A stretch of 64,000 nt of DNA from Xanthomonas sp. Leaf148 (GCF_001423585.1 NZ_LMOP01000001.1:1-64000); one strand, 5' to 3'; shown: positions 20,784 to 29,981, counted from the first letter of the stretch. Notes: generated by a model not told the origin, from the sequence alone. Translations and numbers: made by a program.

Positions 20784-20811
20784 GAATAGAATATGCCGAA
20801 AATTTCATTTG
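20784..20811 (+). promoter_or_regulatory. Candidate operator C, facing the dgo operon
   Basis: Third, weaker copy of the element, between the LysR start and dgoA. On the plus strand it reads AATA, ten bases, then GCCGAAAATTTCATT. In register it matches copy A at 18 of 28 positions, including the GAA-N3-TTC-ATT core and the distal TATT. Its orientation towards dgoA equals that of A and B towards the receptor genes. It lies 33 bases from the LysR start, so autoregulation is possible. The remaining bases to dgoA (20812-21165) show no gene. Confidence 0.45.
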
Positions 20812-21165
20812 CAGCACATATCTCCCCAGGCGAGGCTAGCGCTCGCCGCAGCAGGAGCCCCTACCTCCCGGGCGCGGCCAGAACAGACGTGACCGCCTTT
20901 GATCAGGTGGCAGCACGCACGCCATGACCGCGGAGGTGGACGACGATGACGGCATCTTGCCGGCCACTTGCAGGCCGTAGCGGTAGATATGTCGCGCATC
21001 ACGCGCGCATCGACCACCCGGGCGCCCACCCACCCGCGCTTCGTTTTCTTCTCCGGATTGCACATCGGCAGCACCTGCTTGCCGCGCGCAGTCGCGCAAG
21101 CTCCCACGACGTTGCCGGCCATCTGGCCACCAACGGCCGCTTTCCGCTCTATCGCGAGTAACACC

Positions 21166-21798
21166 ATGACCTCAGACACCACCGCCAGCCTGTTCGCCTT
21201 GCCACTGATCGCCATCCTGCGTGGCATCACGCCGGAAGAAACGCTGGACCATGTCGGCGCACTGATCGACGCCGGCTTCGATGCGATCGAGATCCCGCTC
21301 AATTCGCCGCGTTGGCAGCAGAGCATCGCCCTCGCCCAGCAGACCTATGGCGAGCGCGCCTGGATCGGTGCCGGCACCGTGCTGCGCAACGAAGACGTCG
21401 ACACCCTGGCCGACATCGGTGCGCGCTTCATCGTCACCCCCAACACGCGCCCCAGCCTGATCCGCCATGCGGTGTCGCGCGGGCTGACCGTGGTGGCCGG
21501 CTTCGCCACCGCCAGCGAGGCGTTCGACGCCATCGATGCCGGCGCAACGATCCTGAAGCTGTTCCCGGCCGCGACTTATGGCGCTGCGCATGTGCGCGCG
21601 CTGCGCTCGGTGCTGCCCACCCACATCCCGGTCTACGTGGTCGGCGGCGTCAGCCCGCAGACCCTGGCCGGCTTCATCGCCCAGGGCGCCGCCGGCGCCG
21701 GCATCGGTGGCGAACTGTACAAACCCGCGCAATCACTCGAAACGACCCAGACGCATGCACGCAACTTCGTGCAGGCCTACCAGGAACTGCAAGGATGA
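21166..21798 (+). CDS. dgoA: 2-dehydro-3-deoxy-6-phosphogalactonate aldolase
   Basis: Splits 2-keto-3-deoxy-6-phosphogalactonate into pyruvate and glyceraldehyde 3-phosphate, the last step of the DeLey-Doudoroff galactose/galactonate pathway. The 210-residue length and the class I KDPG/KDPGal aldolase signature fit: [12 protein letters not shown] near residue 14, AIEIPLNSP near 40, and the Schiff-base Lys131 in TILKLFPA. The proposed ATG at 21166 has only a weak ribosome site (GCGAG). An open frame extends upstream to 20968 but does not resemble the family. It is the first gene of a tightly overlapped operon with dgoD, a lactonase and dgoK. Confidence 0.93.
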   Translation: MTSDTTASLFALPLIAILRGITPEETLDHVGALIDAGFDAIEIPLNSPRWQQSIALAQQTYGERAWIGAGTVLRNEDVDTLADIGARFIVTPNTRPSLIRHAVSRGLTVVAGFATASEAFDAIDAGATILKLFPAATYGAAHVRALRSVLPTHIPVYVVGGVSPQTLAGFIAQGAAGAGIGGELYKPAQSLETTQTHARNFVQAYQELQG

Positions 21799-22943
21799 AG
21801 ATCACCCGCCTCACCACCTACCACGCCGCACCGCGCTGGTTGTTCCTCAAGGTCGAGACCGACGAGGGCATCACCGGCTGGGGCGAGCCGGTCATCGAAG
21901 GCCGCGCGCGTAGCGTGGAAGCGGCCGTGCACGAACTGGCCGGCTATGTCGTCGGCAAGGACCCGGCGCGCATCAACGACCTGTGGCAGACCATGTACCG
22001 CGCCGGGTTCTACCGCGGCGGCGCCATCCTGATGAGCGCTATCGCCGGTATCGACCAGGCGCTGTGGGACATCAAGGGCAAGGCGCTGGGCGTGCCGGTG
22101 TACGAGCTGCTGGGCGGGCTGGTGCGCGATCGCATGAAGACCTACCGCTGGGTCGGCGGCGACCGCCCCGGCGCCATCATCCAGCAGATCACCGACTACC
22201 GCGCGCTGGGCTTTGACACCTTCAAGTTCAACGGCACCGAAGAAATGAAGCTGATCGACAGCGCGCGCGCCGTCGATGCCGCCGTGGTCAAGGTCGCTGA
22301 AATCCGCGAAGCCTTCGGCAACACCATCGACTTCGGCATCGACTTCCACGGTCGCGTCGGCGCGCCGATGGCCAAGGCGTTGCTGCGCGAACTCGAACCG
22401 TTCAAGCCGCTGTTCGTCGAAGAACCGGTGCTGGCCGAACAGGCCGAGTACTACCCGCGCCTGGCCGCCAGCACCTCGATTCCGCTGGCTGCCGGCGAGC
22501 GCATGTTTTCGCGCTTCGAATTCAAGAACGTGCTGTGTGCCGGTGGCATCGGCATGGTGCAGCCGGACCTGTCGCATGCAGGCGGCATCACCGAGTGCGT
22601 CAAGATCGCCGCGATGGCCGAAGCCTACGACGTCGGCTTCGCCCCGCACTGCCCGCTCGGCCCGATCGCGCTGGCGGCGTGTCTGCACGTGGACTTCGTG
22701 TCGCACAACGCGGTGCTGCAGGAACAGAGCATCGGCATCCATTACAACGAAGGCGCCGACCTGCTCGATTACGTCATCAATAAAGACGATTTTCAGTGCG
22801 TGGATGGCAGTATCGCCGCACTGCCCAAGCCCGGGCTCGGTGTGGAGATCGACGAAGAGATGCTCAAGCGCGCAAACGAAAATCCGCCTGACTGGCGCAA
22901 CCCGGTGTGGCGCCACGCCGACGGCAGCATCGCCGAATGGTGA
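21795..22943 (+). CDS. dgoD: D-galactonate dehydratase
   Basis: Dehydrates D-galactonate to 2-keto-3-deoxygalactonate. The 382-residue enolase-superfamily protein (mandelate racemase subgroup) shows the expected metal and catalytic residues in order: IDFHGRVG (Asp and His), [26 protein letters not shown] (His) and [11 protein letters not shown] (Glu). Its length equals that of the E. coli enzyme. The start codon overlaps the dgoA stop (ATGA) and GGAT lies just upstream. It acts in the cytoplasm and supplies the substrate of DgoK. Confidence 0.95.
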   Translation: MKITRLTTYHAAPRWLFLKVETDEGITGWGEPVIEGRARSVEAAVHELAGYVVGKDPARINDLWQTMYRAGFYRGGAILMSAIAGIDQALWDIKGKALGVPVYELLGGLVRDRMKTYRWVGGDRPGAIIQQITDYRALGFDTFKFNGTEEMKLIDSARAVDAAVVKVAEIREAFGNTIDFGIDFHGRVGAPMAKALLRELEPFKPLFVEEPVLAEQAEYYPRLAASTSIPLAAGERMFSRFEFKNVLCAGGIGMVQPDLSHAGGITECVKIAAMAEAYDVGFAPHCPLGPIALAACLHVDFVSHNAVLQEQSIGIHYNEGADLLDYVINKDDFQCVDGSIAALPKPGLGVEIDEEMLKRANENPPDWRNPVWRHADGSIAEW

Positions 22944-22945
22944 GC

Positions 22946-23848
22946 ATGCCCGAGCACACCGCCGTACTGGCGGTCGACAGCCGCTGCACACATGGCGAAG
23001 GCGTGTTGTGGTGCGAACAGCGCGAGGCGTTGTACTGGGTCGACATCAGCGAAAAACGCCTGTGGCGGCATCATCCGGCCAGCGCGCAGACACGCTACTG
23101 GACGCTGCCCGATCGCCCCGGCTGCCTCGGCCTGATGGACGACGGCCGCCTGCTGATCGCACTGGCCAAAGCCATCGGCATCGCCGACCCGGACAGCACC
23201 GAAGACGACGTGTTGCCCTTCGAAAAACTGGCCGATATCGAGGCCGACAACCCGCTGACGCGCAGCAACGATGGCCGCGCCGATCGGCACGGCAATCTGG
23301 TGTTCGGCACCATGGACGAACACGACAACAAGGCCGCGCGCGGCGCGATGTATCAGTTCTCGCTGGCACATGGCTTGCGCGCGTTGCCACTACCGGGCGT
23401 GTCGATCCCCAACTCGATCTGCTTCAGCCTCGACGGCCGCACACTGTATTACTGCGACTCGGTGCGCCCGCAGATCCTGTGCTGCGATTACGACCCGGAG
23501 ACCGCGCAAACCAGCAACACGCGCGTGTTCACCACCCTGGACCGCGACGACGCCGAGCCGGACGGCTCGATCATCGACAGCCAAGGCCATCTGTGGAATG
23601 CGCAATGGCGCGCCTCGCGCGTGGTGCGCTATCGCCCCGACGGCAGCGTCGAGCGCATCGTCCACCTGCCGGTCAAACACCCCACCTGCAGCGCCTTCGG
23701 TGGCGCGGCGCTGGATCGCCTGCACGTGATCTCCTCGCGCCTGGACCATAGCGCCGAAGAACTCGCACGCATGCCCGAAGCCGGCGGCCTGTTCGTCTGC
23801 GACGTCGCCACCGCCGGCCTGCCCGAAAGCCGGGTGGCCAGCGCATGA
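22946..23848 (+). CDS. SMP-30/gluconolactonase-family lactonase (probable galactonolactonase)
   Basis: Predicted to open a sugar lactone, most likely D-galactono-lactone, to give galactonate for DgoD. The roughly 300-residue protein has the SMP-30 beta-propeller motifs THGEGVLWCEQREALYWVD near the N-terminus, where the Glu binds the divalent metal, followed by SNDGRADRHGNLVFGTMDE and EPDGSIIDSQGHLWNAQW, which carry the conserved Asn/Asp ligands. Several starts are possible (ATG 22937, GTG 22940 overlapping the dgoD stop, ATG 22946); the last gives the usual N-terminus. The substrate is inferred from the operon. Confidence 0.85.
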   Translation: MPEHTAVLAVDSRCTHGEGVLWCEQREALYWVDISEKRLWRHHPASAQTRYWTLPDRPGCLGLMDDGRLLIALAKAIGIADPDSTEDDVLPFEKLADIEADNPLTRSNDGRADRHGNLVFGTMDEHDNKAARGAMYQFSLAHGLRALPLPGVSIPNSICFSLDGRTLYYCDSVRPQILCCDYDPETAQTSNTRVFTTLDRDDAEPDGSIIDSQGHLWNAQWRASRVVRYRPDGSVERIVHLPVKHPTCSAFGGAALDRLHVISSRLDHSAEELARMPEAGGLFVCDVATAGLPESRVASA

Positions 23849-24723
23849 TCGCGGTCGATTGGGGTACCAGCAGCCTGCGCGCCTACCTGCTCGACGCCAC
23901 CGGCGCCGTGCTCGATCAACGCCGCGGCAGCGACGGCATCCTCGCCTGCCAGGGCCGCTTTGCTGACGTCCTGAGCACATTGATCGACGGCTGGGACGGC
24001 CCGGTCGTGCTGTCGGGCATGATCGGCAGCCGCAACGGCTGGGTCGAACAGGCCTACCTGCCCTGCCCGGCCGACACCGCCGCATTGGCTGCGGCCATGC
24101 GCCGCTACGACGATCTGCTGCCCGGCCGCACGCTGTGGTTCGTCCCCGGCGTCAGCACCGGCGCGCAGCATGGCGTGCCGGATGTCATGCGCGGCGAAGA
24201 AACCCAACTGGTCGGCCTGATCGCCGCACTTGGCGACGGCGACCACATCGCCTGCCTGCCAGGCACGCACAGCAAATGGGCGACGATCGCCAACGGCCAG
24301 CTGACCGACTTCGCCACCGTCATGACCGGCGAGCTGTACGCGGTGCTGCGCCAGCACAGCATCCTCGGCAAGCTGATGCCCGACGACCATTCCGATCTCG
24401 ATGAGGCCGCATTCCTGTCAGGCGTGGATCGCAGCGCCGAACCTGGCGGCCTCAGTCACCACCTGTTCGGCACCCGCACGCTGGGTCTGTTCGACCGCCT
24501 CAGTGCACAGGCCCTGCCCTCGTACCTTTCGGGTCTGCTGATCGGCCACGAGCTCCGCGAGCATCGCGGCAGCCACGCCACTGTGCACCTAGTCGGCAGC
24601 CCCGCCCTGGCGCAGCGCTACGCCCTGGCGTTGACGCACCTGGGCGTCCCCACCCAACAACACCCGGAAGACCTGGCCGCCACCGGCCTGTTCGCGCTGG
24701 CCCGGCAACACGGCCTGACCTGA
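23845..24723 (+). CDS. dgoK: 2-dehydro-3-deoxygalactonokinase
   Basis: Phosphorylates 2-keto-3-deoxygalactonate to the 6-phosphate used by DgoA. The 292-residue length and DgoK motifs match: MIAVDWGTSSLRAYLL at the N-terminus, VLSGMIGSRNGWVE, and CLPGTHSKWA in the middle. It starts in an ATGA overlap with the lactonase gene and is the last gene of the operon. No terminator hairpin with a T-run was seen directly behind it; a GC-rich repeat follows. Confidence 0.93.
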   Translation: MIAVDWGTSSLRAYLLDATGAVLDQRRGSDGILACQGRFADVLSTLIDGWDGPVVLSGMIGSRNGWVEQAYLPCPADTAALAAAMRRYDDLLPGRTLWFVPGVSTGAQHGVPDVMRGEETQLVGLIAALGDGDHIACLPGTHSKWATIANGQLTDFATVMTGELYAVLRQHSILGKLMPDDHSDLDEAAFLSGVDRSAEPGGLSHHLFGTRTLGLFDRLSAQALPSYLSGLLIGHELREHRGSHATVHLVGSPALAQRYALALTHLGVPTQQHPEDLAATGLFALARQHGLT

Positions 24724-24751
24724 GTGCCCGGAGGGGGAGACAGGATGCAAA

Positions 24752-24870
24752 GCCCCTCTCCCCGTGGTGGGAGAAGGCTCGGCTTGCGCGCCAGCGGCGC
24801 TCGCGCCTTGGAGCGCCCGCGCCGCAAGCGCGGGCCGGGACGCGGAGCGGAGGTTGGGGTGAGGGTACGG
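24752..24870. repeat. GC-rich intergenic repeat of the Xanthomonas type
   Basis: The 300-base gap between dgoK and fdxA holds no gene. Its first half begins CCCCTCTCCCC and ends GGTTGGGGTGAGGGTACG, with an inner imperfect inverted repeat (GCGCCCGCGCCGCAAGCGCGGG). This wording is familiar from dispersed intergenic elements in Xanthomonadaceae. It could form a strong RNA hairpin that stops or stabilises the dgo transcript. Confidence 0.5.
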
Positions 24871-25023
24871 CGGAAGACAGCCAACCCACCTAGCGAGATC
24901 CAGGCATCACGACAACCGCAGACCACGACCAATCCATCATCTGCGCGGCAAACAATCTCCGTCCCACCTCACACCCACCACCCGACTGCTTTAGAATTAC
25001 CAGGCTAAACGCCGGATTCCGCC

Positions 25024-25347
25024 ATGCCTTTTGTTGTCACTGAAAACTGCATCAAGTGCAAATACACCGACTGCGTCGAGGTCTGCCCGGTGGATTGCTT
25101 CCACGTCGGCCCGAATTTCCTGGTCATCGACCCGGACGAGTGCATCGACTGCACCCTGTGCGAGCCCGAGTGCCCGGCTAATGCGATCTATCCGGAAGAT
25201 GACGTGCCCGCAGGCCAGGAAGGCTTCGTCGCGCTCAACGCCGAACTGGCCAAGGCCTGGCCAGTGCTGACCGTGCGCCAGGAGCCCCTGCCCGATGCGG
25301 CAGACTGGGACGGCAAGCCGAACAAGCTACCGCTGCTGCAGCGCTAA
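25024..25347 (+). CDS. fdxA: 7Fe/8Fe-type ferredoxin
   Basis: Small electron-transfer protein of 107 residues of the FdxA type ([3Fe-4S] plus [4Fe-4S]). Cysteine motifs are visible: [17 protein letters not shown] in the first 30 residues and [12 protein letters not shown] near residues 40-50. The C-terminal extension is typical of the Azotobacter FdI-like group. It is monocistronic, with a possible -10 TAGAAT at 24992-24997 and a strong bidirectional terminator behind it. The physiological partner is not evident from the context. Confidence 0.95.
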   Translation: MPFVVTENCIKCKYTDCVEVCPVDCFHVGPNFLVIDPDECIDCTLCEPECPANAIYPEDDVPAGQEGFVALNAELAKAWPVLTVRQEPLPDAADWDGKPNKLPLLQR

Positions 25348-25402
25348 GGCGCTGTCCCGGCGCGCGACAGCATCGCTGCCCGCTAACCACACCGCAACAA
25401 CG

Positions 25403-25431
25403 CAAAACGGGCGCCCTGAGCGCCCGTTTTG
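25403..25431. terminator. Bidirectional intrinsic terminator
   Basis: An 11-bp perfect stem (CAAAACGGGCG pairing with CGCCCGTTTTG) closes a 7-base loop. A-rich on the left and T-rich on the right, it can end both fdxA on the plus strand and the convergent lipoprotein gene on the minus strand. Confidence 0.85.
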
Positions 25432-25454
25432 CTGTCCGGTAATGGCCAAACCAC

Positions 25455-25970
25455 TCAGCCGCCGAGCTTGCCCTTCAGCGCGCTGATCACCGCCACCGGT
25501 GCAGCGGCCGTGGCTGGCATGCCGCGCGGATCCACTGCCGACACATAGCTGCCCGCCTCGACCTTGACCACGCGCACCAGGAAGCTGGAACCCTCGTAGC
25601 TCACGTCGTAGGAGCCCAGCATCTGCGCCTTGCTGGCGACGGTCAGGCCGGGAATCTCGGCCAGCGCCGTGCCGACCTTGGCAAACACTTCATCGCGCTC
25701 GCCCGGCACGGTGAAACCGCTGTTGGCGCTTGCCGACGGCGGGGTATTGGTCTGCTGGGTGGTCGATGCCAGGGTCGGCACCTTCATCGCACCGGAGGTG
25801 TCGGGCAGGTTCAGATCCGGCGGCACTTCCAGCGGACGGGCTTCCGGGGCCAACGCATAGTCGCCGCGCGCGCCCTTGTGAAACCAGCTGCAACCACTCG
25901 TGGCGGCGACAGTGGCGGTCGCCAGCAACGCGAGCGACAGCACGCGGACGGGGGAAACGGAATGACGCAT
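25455..25970 (-). CDS. BamC-like lipoprotein, short form
   Basis: Lipoprotein of 171 residues with a signal peptide and lipobox (ATSGC, Cys near residue 27). The segment after the lipobox, ending RPLEVPPDLNLP, matches the conserved unstructured N-terminal stretch by which BamC binds BamD in the outer-membrane beta-barrel assembly machine. It is followed by one compact domain, whereas E. coli BamC has two and about 344 residues. As in E. coli, the gene directly follows dapA (16-base gap, same strand). The GGAG ribosome site before the ATG at 25970 decides the start. Role as a Bam accessory protein is inferred. Confidence 0.7.
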   Translation of the reverse strand: MRHSVSPVRVLSLALLATATVAATSGCSWFHKGARGDYALAPEARPLEVPPDLNLPDTSGAMKVPTLASTTQQTNTPPSASANSGFTVPGERDEVFAKVGTALAEIPGLTVASKAQMLGSYDVSYEGSSFLVRVVKVEAGSYVSAVDPRGMPATAAAPVAVISALKGKLGG

Positions 25971-25986
25971 CGATAGATCTCCTGGG

Positions 25987-26895
25987 TCAGGCCGCGAGCA
26001 TTTCGCGGCTGGAAAGTGCTTCCAACGCAACAGCGTCGGCGGCAAGGCGGTCGGCGGCAGGCTGGTGCGCCGCAGAAAGTGGCAGCAGCGGCAAGCGCAG
26101 GCCGTGCCCGATCCCGGCGCGCTGCAGCAGCGCCTTGACCGGGATGGGATTGGATTCGATCCCGCAGAAGCTATGGTATTCGCTCAGGCGCGCATCCCAT
26201 GCGAGGGCGGCATCGCGCTGGCCATCGCGGGCCAGATCGCACAAGCGACGGTACGCCGACGGCAACGCGTTGGACGCCACCGAGATCAGCCCTTGGGCGC
26301 CGGACAGCATCGATTGCGCGGCACTGCCGTCATCGCCACTGAGCACCACGAAGGAGTCGCTGCGCAACGCCACCAGCGCGGCGACGCGCTCGGGCTCGCT
26401 ACGCGCTTCCTTGATGCCGACGATGTTGGGGTGATCGACCAGCTCGGCCACCGTCTCCGGCAGCAGATCGCAGCCGGTACGGCCGGGGACGTTGTACAAC
26501 ACCACCGGCAACCCGCCGCTGTCGGCCACGGCCACAAAATGCGCTTTCAACCCTGCCTGGGTCGGGCGCACGTACGGCGGCGTCACCACCAGCGCGTATT
26601 GCGCGCCCAGCGCGGCGGCGCGGCGCGTCTGCGCAATGGTTTTTGCGGTGCCGGACAGCCCGGTACCGGCCAGCACCGGCACCCGGCCGGCGACCTGGGC
26701 CACCGCGGCGCGCAGCAATGTGTCGTATTCGTCGTCGCTCAGCGCGGCGGCTTCGCCGGTGGAGCCGGCAACCACGATTCCCTGGACGCCAGCGTGCAGC
26801 TGCTGCTCCAGCAGCCGCCGCCAGGCATCCAAGTCGAGTGCGCCGTCCGGCCCGAAGGGGGTCGCCAGCGCGGTGATGATGCCGGAAAGGGACAA
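25987..26895 (-). CDS. dapA: 4-hydroxy-tetrahydrodipicolinate synthase
   Basis: Condenses pyruvate with aspartate semialdehyde in lysine and diaminopimelate synthesis (cytoplasm). The 302-residue protein carries [11 protein letters not shown] (residues 42-52), the Tyr in [11 protein letters not shown] (134) and the Schiff-base Lys162 in IVGIKEAR. The family N-terminus [13 protein letters not shown] is preceded by TTG, so a TTG start at 26895 is chosen; no ATG lies at the right place, and the frame stays open upstream without homology. The ribosome site is weak. It is divergent from gcvR. Confidence 0.93.
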   Translation of the reverse strand: MSLSGIITALATPFGPDGALDLDAWRRLLEQQLHAGVQGIVVAGSTGEAAALSDDEYDTLLRAAVAQVAGRVPVLAGTGLSGTAKTIAQTRRAAALGAQYALVVTPPYVRPTQAGLKAHFVAVADSGGLPVVLYNVPGRTGCDLLPETVAELVDHPNIVGIKEARSEPERVAALVALRSDSFVVLSGDDGSAAQSMLSGAQGLISVASNALPSAYRRLCDLARDGQRDAALAWDARLSEYHSFCGIESNPIPVKALLQRAGIGHGLRLPLLPLSAAHQPAADRLAADAVALEALSSREMLAA

Positions 26896-27039
26896 GATTC
26901 TGCTGCTCTTACGTGACAAGGGGAGGCCCGCGCGCACGCGGGTTGCGACCGCCTGCATGTTACTTGCGGCGCGAAACCACGGGCAAGTATGCTGGTCACC
27001 GCCAGGGCGCCTGTCCGGGCGGCCATTCAGCCTGATGCA

Positions 27040-27615
27040 ATGCCGGAAGCCCCTTTGACTGACTCTACACCCCGGCCCTCGCCGACCGAAAATCACCTCC
27101 TGATCAACGCCTATACGACGCATCCGGAGTCCCCCCTGTTGCCTGTCACCCGCCGCATCGCCGACAGCGGCTGCAATCTCGTGGACGCTCGCCTGGCCAC
27201 GGTGGGGCGCGATGTCTCGGTCACCGCACTGGCGACCGGCTCCTGGGATTCGGTCGCCAAGCTCGAAGCCATGCTGACCCGGCTGGAACGCGAGGAGGGC
27301 CTCAAGCTGGTCTGGTACCGCACCGGCCCCAAGCAGACCCAGTCCAACCTGTTGCCGTACATCGTCGAAGTGATCGCCGCCGATAAGCCGGGCATCCTGT
27401 TCCAGCTGGCCGATTTCTTCGACCGCCAGGGCATCACCATCGAAAACCTGCAGAGCACCCGCTACCGCGCCATGCAGACCGGCGCGGAGATGTTCTCGGC
27501 GCAGGTGACCATCGGGGTACCGGCCAACATGCACATCGCCGCGTTGCGCGATGATTTCCTGGAATTCTGTGATCACCTCAATCTCGACGCGATCATGGAC
27601 CCGATGAAGTTCTAA
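27040..27615 (+). CDS. gcvR: Glycine cleavage system transcriptional repressor-like, double ACT domain
   Basis: Cytoplasmic regulatory protein of about 191 residues with two tandem ACT domains (approximately residues 20-95, starting [11 protein letters not shown], and 105-185, starting [15 protein letters not shown]). This matches GcvR, which in E. coli antagonises GcvA in response to glycine. Start choice between 27040 and other in-frame codons is uncertain because no clear ribosome site is seen. It is divergent from dapA (the same neighbour as in E. coli) and followed by rraB after 13 bases. Confidence 0.8.
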   Translation: MPEAPLTDSTPRPSPTENHLLINAYTTHPESPLLPVTRRIADSGCNLVDARLATVGRDVSVTALATGSWDSVAKLEAMLTRLEREEGLKLVWYRTGPKQTQSNLLPYIVEVIAADKPGILFQLADFFDRQGITIENLQSTRYRAMQTGAEMFSAQVTIGVPANMHIAALRDDFLEFCDHLNLDAIMDPMKF

Positions 27616-27628
27616 GGCAGACGCACCG

Positions 27629-27979
27629 ATGGCCATCGCCAAATCCGCGCTGAAACAGATGTTCGATCACATCCGCTCCGAGACCGACTGGAATCTCGAC
27701 GGCCCGTTGCGCTGGGAATACTTTTTCGCCGACCCGGCGCAGCAGCCGCTTCAACAACTTTCCGAGCAGCTGACCCAGGACGGCTATCGCGTCATCGACA
27801 TCTTTCTCGGCGAACGCGACGAAGACGACGGCGACGATGAGGAGTCGTATTTCCTGCATGTGGACAAGCGCGAACACCACACCATTGAATCGCTGAATCA
27901 GCGCAATGCAGAGTTCGATGCACTCGCCAAACGTTTCCATGTAGCTGCTTATGATGGGATGGACGTCGGGCCGGCCTGA
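27629..27979 (+). CDS. rraB: RraB-family ribonuclease E inhibitor
   Basis: Acidic 116-residue protein matching the RraB family, which binds RNase E and changes degradosome activity. Features are the N-terminal [18 protein letters not shown], the acidic centre [12 protein letters not shown] (about residues 63-74) and the conserved [14 protein letters not shown]. It lies in a plus-strand cluster gcvR-rraB-bcp-phoH with short gaps and is probably cotranscribed. The name rests on family resemblance; action on RNase E in this organism is inferred. Confidence 0.8.
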   Translation: MAIAKSALKQMFDHIRSETDWNLDGPLRWEYFFADPAQQPLQQLSEQLTQDGYRVIDIFLGERDEDDGDDEESYFLHVDKREHHTIESLNQRNAEFDALAKRFHVAAYDGMDVGPA

Positions 27980-28018
27980 TCGGCCGCCGACCGCCTCTCC
28001 CCTTCAGGCTGAGCAACG

Positions 28019-28501
28019 ATGACCGACGCTGTACTGGAACTGCCCGCTACCACCCTCGACCTGCCGCTGGCGCTGTCCGGCGGCACCCAGACCACCCTGC
28101 GCGGCTATGCCGGCACGTGGGTGGTGCTGTACTTCTACCCGAAGGACAGCACGCCCGGCTGCACCACCGAAGGCCTGGACTTCAATGCCTTGCTGCCGGA
28201 CTTCAAGAAAGCCGGCGCTGCCATCCTGGGTGTCTCGCGCGACTCGGTGAAGTCGCACGACAATTTCTGCGCCAAGCAAGGCTTCAACTTTCCCTTGATC
28301 AGCGATGGCGACGAAGCCTTGTGCCGCGCTTTCGACGTGATCAAGGAAAAGAACATGTACGGCAAACAGGTGCTCGGCATCGAGCGCAGCACCTTCCTGC
28401 TGTCGCCCGAGGGACGCATTGTGCAGGCCTGGCGCAAGGTCAAGGTTGCCGGCCATGCCGAGGCTATGCTGGCTGCCGTGAAGGCGCACGCCAAACAGTG
28501 A
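28019..28501 (+). CDS. bcp: Peroxiredoxin Bcp/PrxQ
   Basis: Thiol peroxidase of 160 residues that reduces hydrogen peroxide and organic hydroperoxides in the cytoplasm. The peroxidatic Cys48 is in DSTPGCTTEG. The usual resolving Cys five residues later is absent, and the second Cys is at position 84 (HDNFCAKQGF). This Cys48/Cys84 arrangement is the one described for X. campestris PrxQ. Conserved GVSRDSVKSH and the C-terminal ERSTFLLSPEG are present. It is the third gene of the gcvR cluster. Confidence 0.93.
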   Translation: MTDAVLELPATTLDLPLALSGGTQTTLRGYAGTWVVLYFYPKDSTPGCTTEGLDFNALLPDFKKAGAAILGVSRDSVKSHDNFCAKQGFNFPLISDGDEALCRAFDVIKEKNMYGKQVLGIERSTFLLSPEGRIVQAWRKVKVAGHAEAMLAAVKAHAKQ

Positions 28502-28583
28502 CGCCCCTCGTTTCCCCTGTCCTCCATCACCCTGCACACGCAGGCGTGATGGCTCGCCCCTGCTCCATCACTTGGAAGACCCA

Positions 28584-29981
28584 ATGACCCGAGGCAAGCG
28601 CATCTACGTGCTGGACACCAACGTGCTGATGCACGATCCCACCTCGCTGTTCAAGTTCGAAGAACACGATGTGTTCCTTCCGATGCAGGTGATCGAAGAA
28701 CTCGACAACGCCAAGAAGGGCACCTCCGAAGTCAGCCGCAACGCGCGCCAGGTCAGCCGCTTCCTGGACGAACTGCTGGAAAACACCAACGCCGAGCAGA
28801 TTCAGGCCGGCATTCTGCTGAGTCACCCGCAGGGCATCCAGCTCAAGGGCCAGGCCGCGATTGGCCGGCTGTATTTCCAGATTCACCCGATCGACCCGGG
28901 CCGCACCTTCGGCGCGATGCTGCCGGACAACAAGATCCTGGCCTCGGTGCTGGCGCTGCGCGAAGAAAACCCGGATGTGCCGGTCATTCTGGTGTCCAAG
29001 GACATCAACCTGCGCATCAAGGCCTACATCAGCGGCCTGGTGGCAGAGGACTACCAGAACGACCGCGCGCTGGACGATTTCAGCCTGCTGTTCACCGGCG
29101 CCATCGAGTTGCCGGAAGACTTCTGGCAAAAGCACAATGAGGACCTGCGCAGCTGGAACGAGCGCGGCCGCACCCATTACGAGATCGTGCTGGCCGACGA
29201 CGAAGACTGGTACCCCAACCAGTACCTGTATCTGCCTGGCGAAGACGACGTCGAACTGCGTGTGGCCAAGGTCGGCGGCGGCAAGGCCACGCTGTGCCTG
29301 GTGGATGATTTCCGCCACACCCAGCACGCGGTCTGGGGCATCGCCGCGCGCAACCGCGAGCAGAACTTTGCGCTCAACGCGCTGATGGACCCGGAGATCG
29401 ATTTCGTCACGTTGCTCGGCACCGCCGGCACCGGCAAGACCTTGCTCGCGCTGGCCGCGGGCCTGGCGCAGACGATGGATCAGCAGCGCTACCGCGAAAT
29501 CATCATGACCCGCGCCACCGTCAGCGTGGGCGAAGACATCGGCTTTCTGCCCGGCACCGAAGAAGAAAAGATGACGCCGTGGATGGGCGCGCTCACCGAC
29601 AACCTGGAAGTGCTCACCCACAACCAGGACGGCGGCTCATGGGGCCGCGCGGCCACCAACGACTTGCTCGCCAGCCGCATCAAGATCCGCTCGATGAACT
29701 TCATGCGCGGCCGCACCTTCCTGTCGCGGTATCTGATTCTGGACGAAGCGCAGAACCTCACGCCGAAGCAGATGAAGACGCTGATCACCCGCGCCGGCCC
29801 CGGCACCAAGATCGTCTGTCTGGGCAACGTCGAGCAGATCGATACGCCCTACCTCACCGAGACCACGTCCGGCCTGACCTACGCGGTGGATCGCTTCAAG
29901 GCCTGGCCGCACAGCGCGCATATCACGCTGCGCCGTGGCGAACGTTCGCGTCTGGCCGACTTCGCCTCGGAGGTGCTGTGA
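28584..29981 (+). CDS. PhoH2-type PIN-domain ATPase
   Basis: Cytoplasmic protein of 465 residues combining an N-terminal PIN ribonuclease-like domain (about 1-140; YVLDTNVLMHD with conserved Asp residues) and a C-terminal PhoH ATPase domain. The latter has Walker A GTAGTGKT near residue 281 and Walker B YLILDEAQNLT. PhoH2 proteins are reported as RNA helicases and nucleases, often toxin-like. The ATG at 28584 has GGAAG upstream; an in-frame TTG at 28572 is less likely. Its stop overlaps the next gene (TGATG). The in vivo role is unknown. Confidence 0.88.
   Translation: MTRGKRIYVLDTNVLMHDPTSLFKFEEHDVFLPMQVIEELDNAKKGTSEVSRNARQVSRFLDELLENTNAEQIQAGILLSHPQGIQLKGQAAIGRLYFQIHPIDPGRTFGAMLPDNKILASVLALREENPDVPVILVSKDINLRIKAYISGLVAEDYQNDRALDDFSLLFTGAIELPEDFWQKHNEDLRSWNERGRTHYEIVLADDEDWYPNQYLYLPGEDDVELRVAKVGGGKATLCLVDDFRHTQHAVWGIAARNREQNFALNALMDPEIDFVTLLGTAGTGKTLLALAAGLAQTMDQQRYREIIMTRATVSVGEDIGFLPGTEEEKMTPWMGALTDNLEVLTHNQDGGSWGRAATNDLLASRIKIRSMNFMRGRTFLSRYLILDEAQNLTPKQMKTLITRAGPGTKIVCLGNVEQIDTPYLTETTSGLTYAVDRFKAWPHSAHITLRRGERSRLADFASEVL

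Noticed and set aside
20812..21165. N-terminal extension of dgoA starting at 20968
   Set aside because: The extra residues do not resemble the aldolase family; the start at 21166 gives the normal length.
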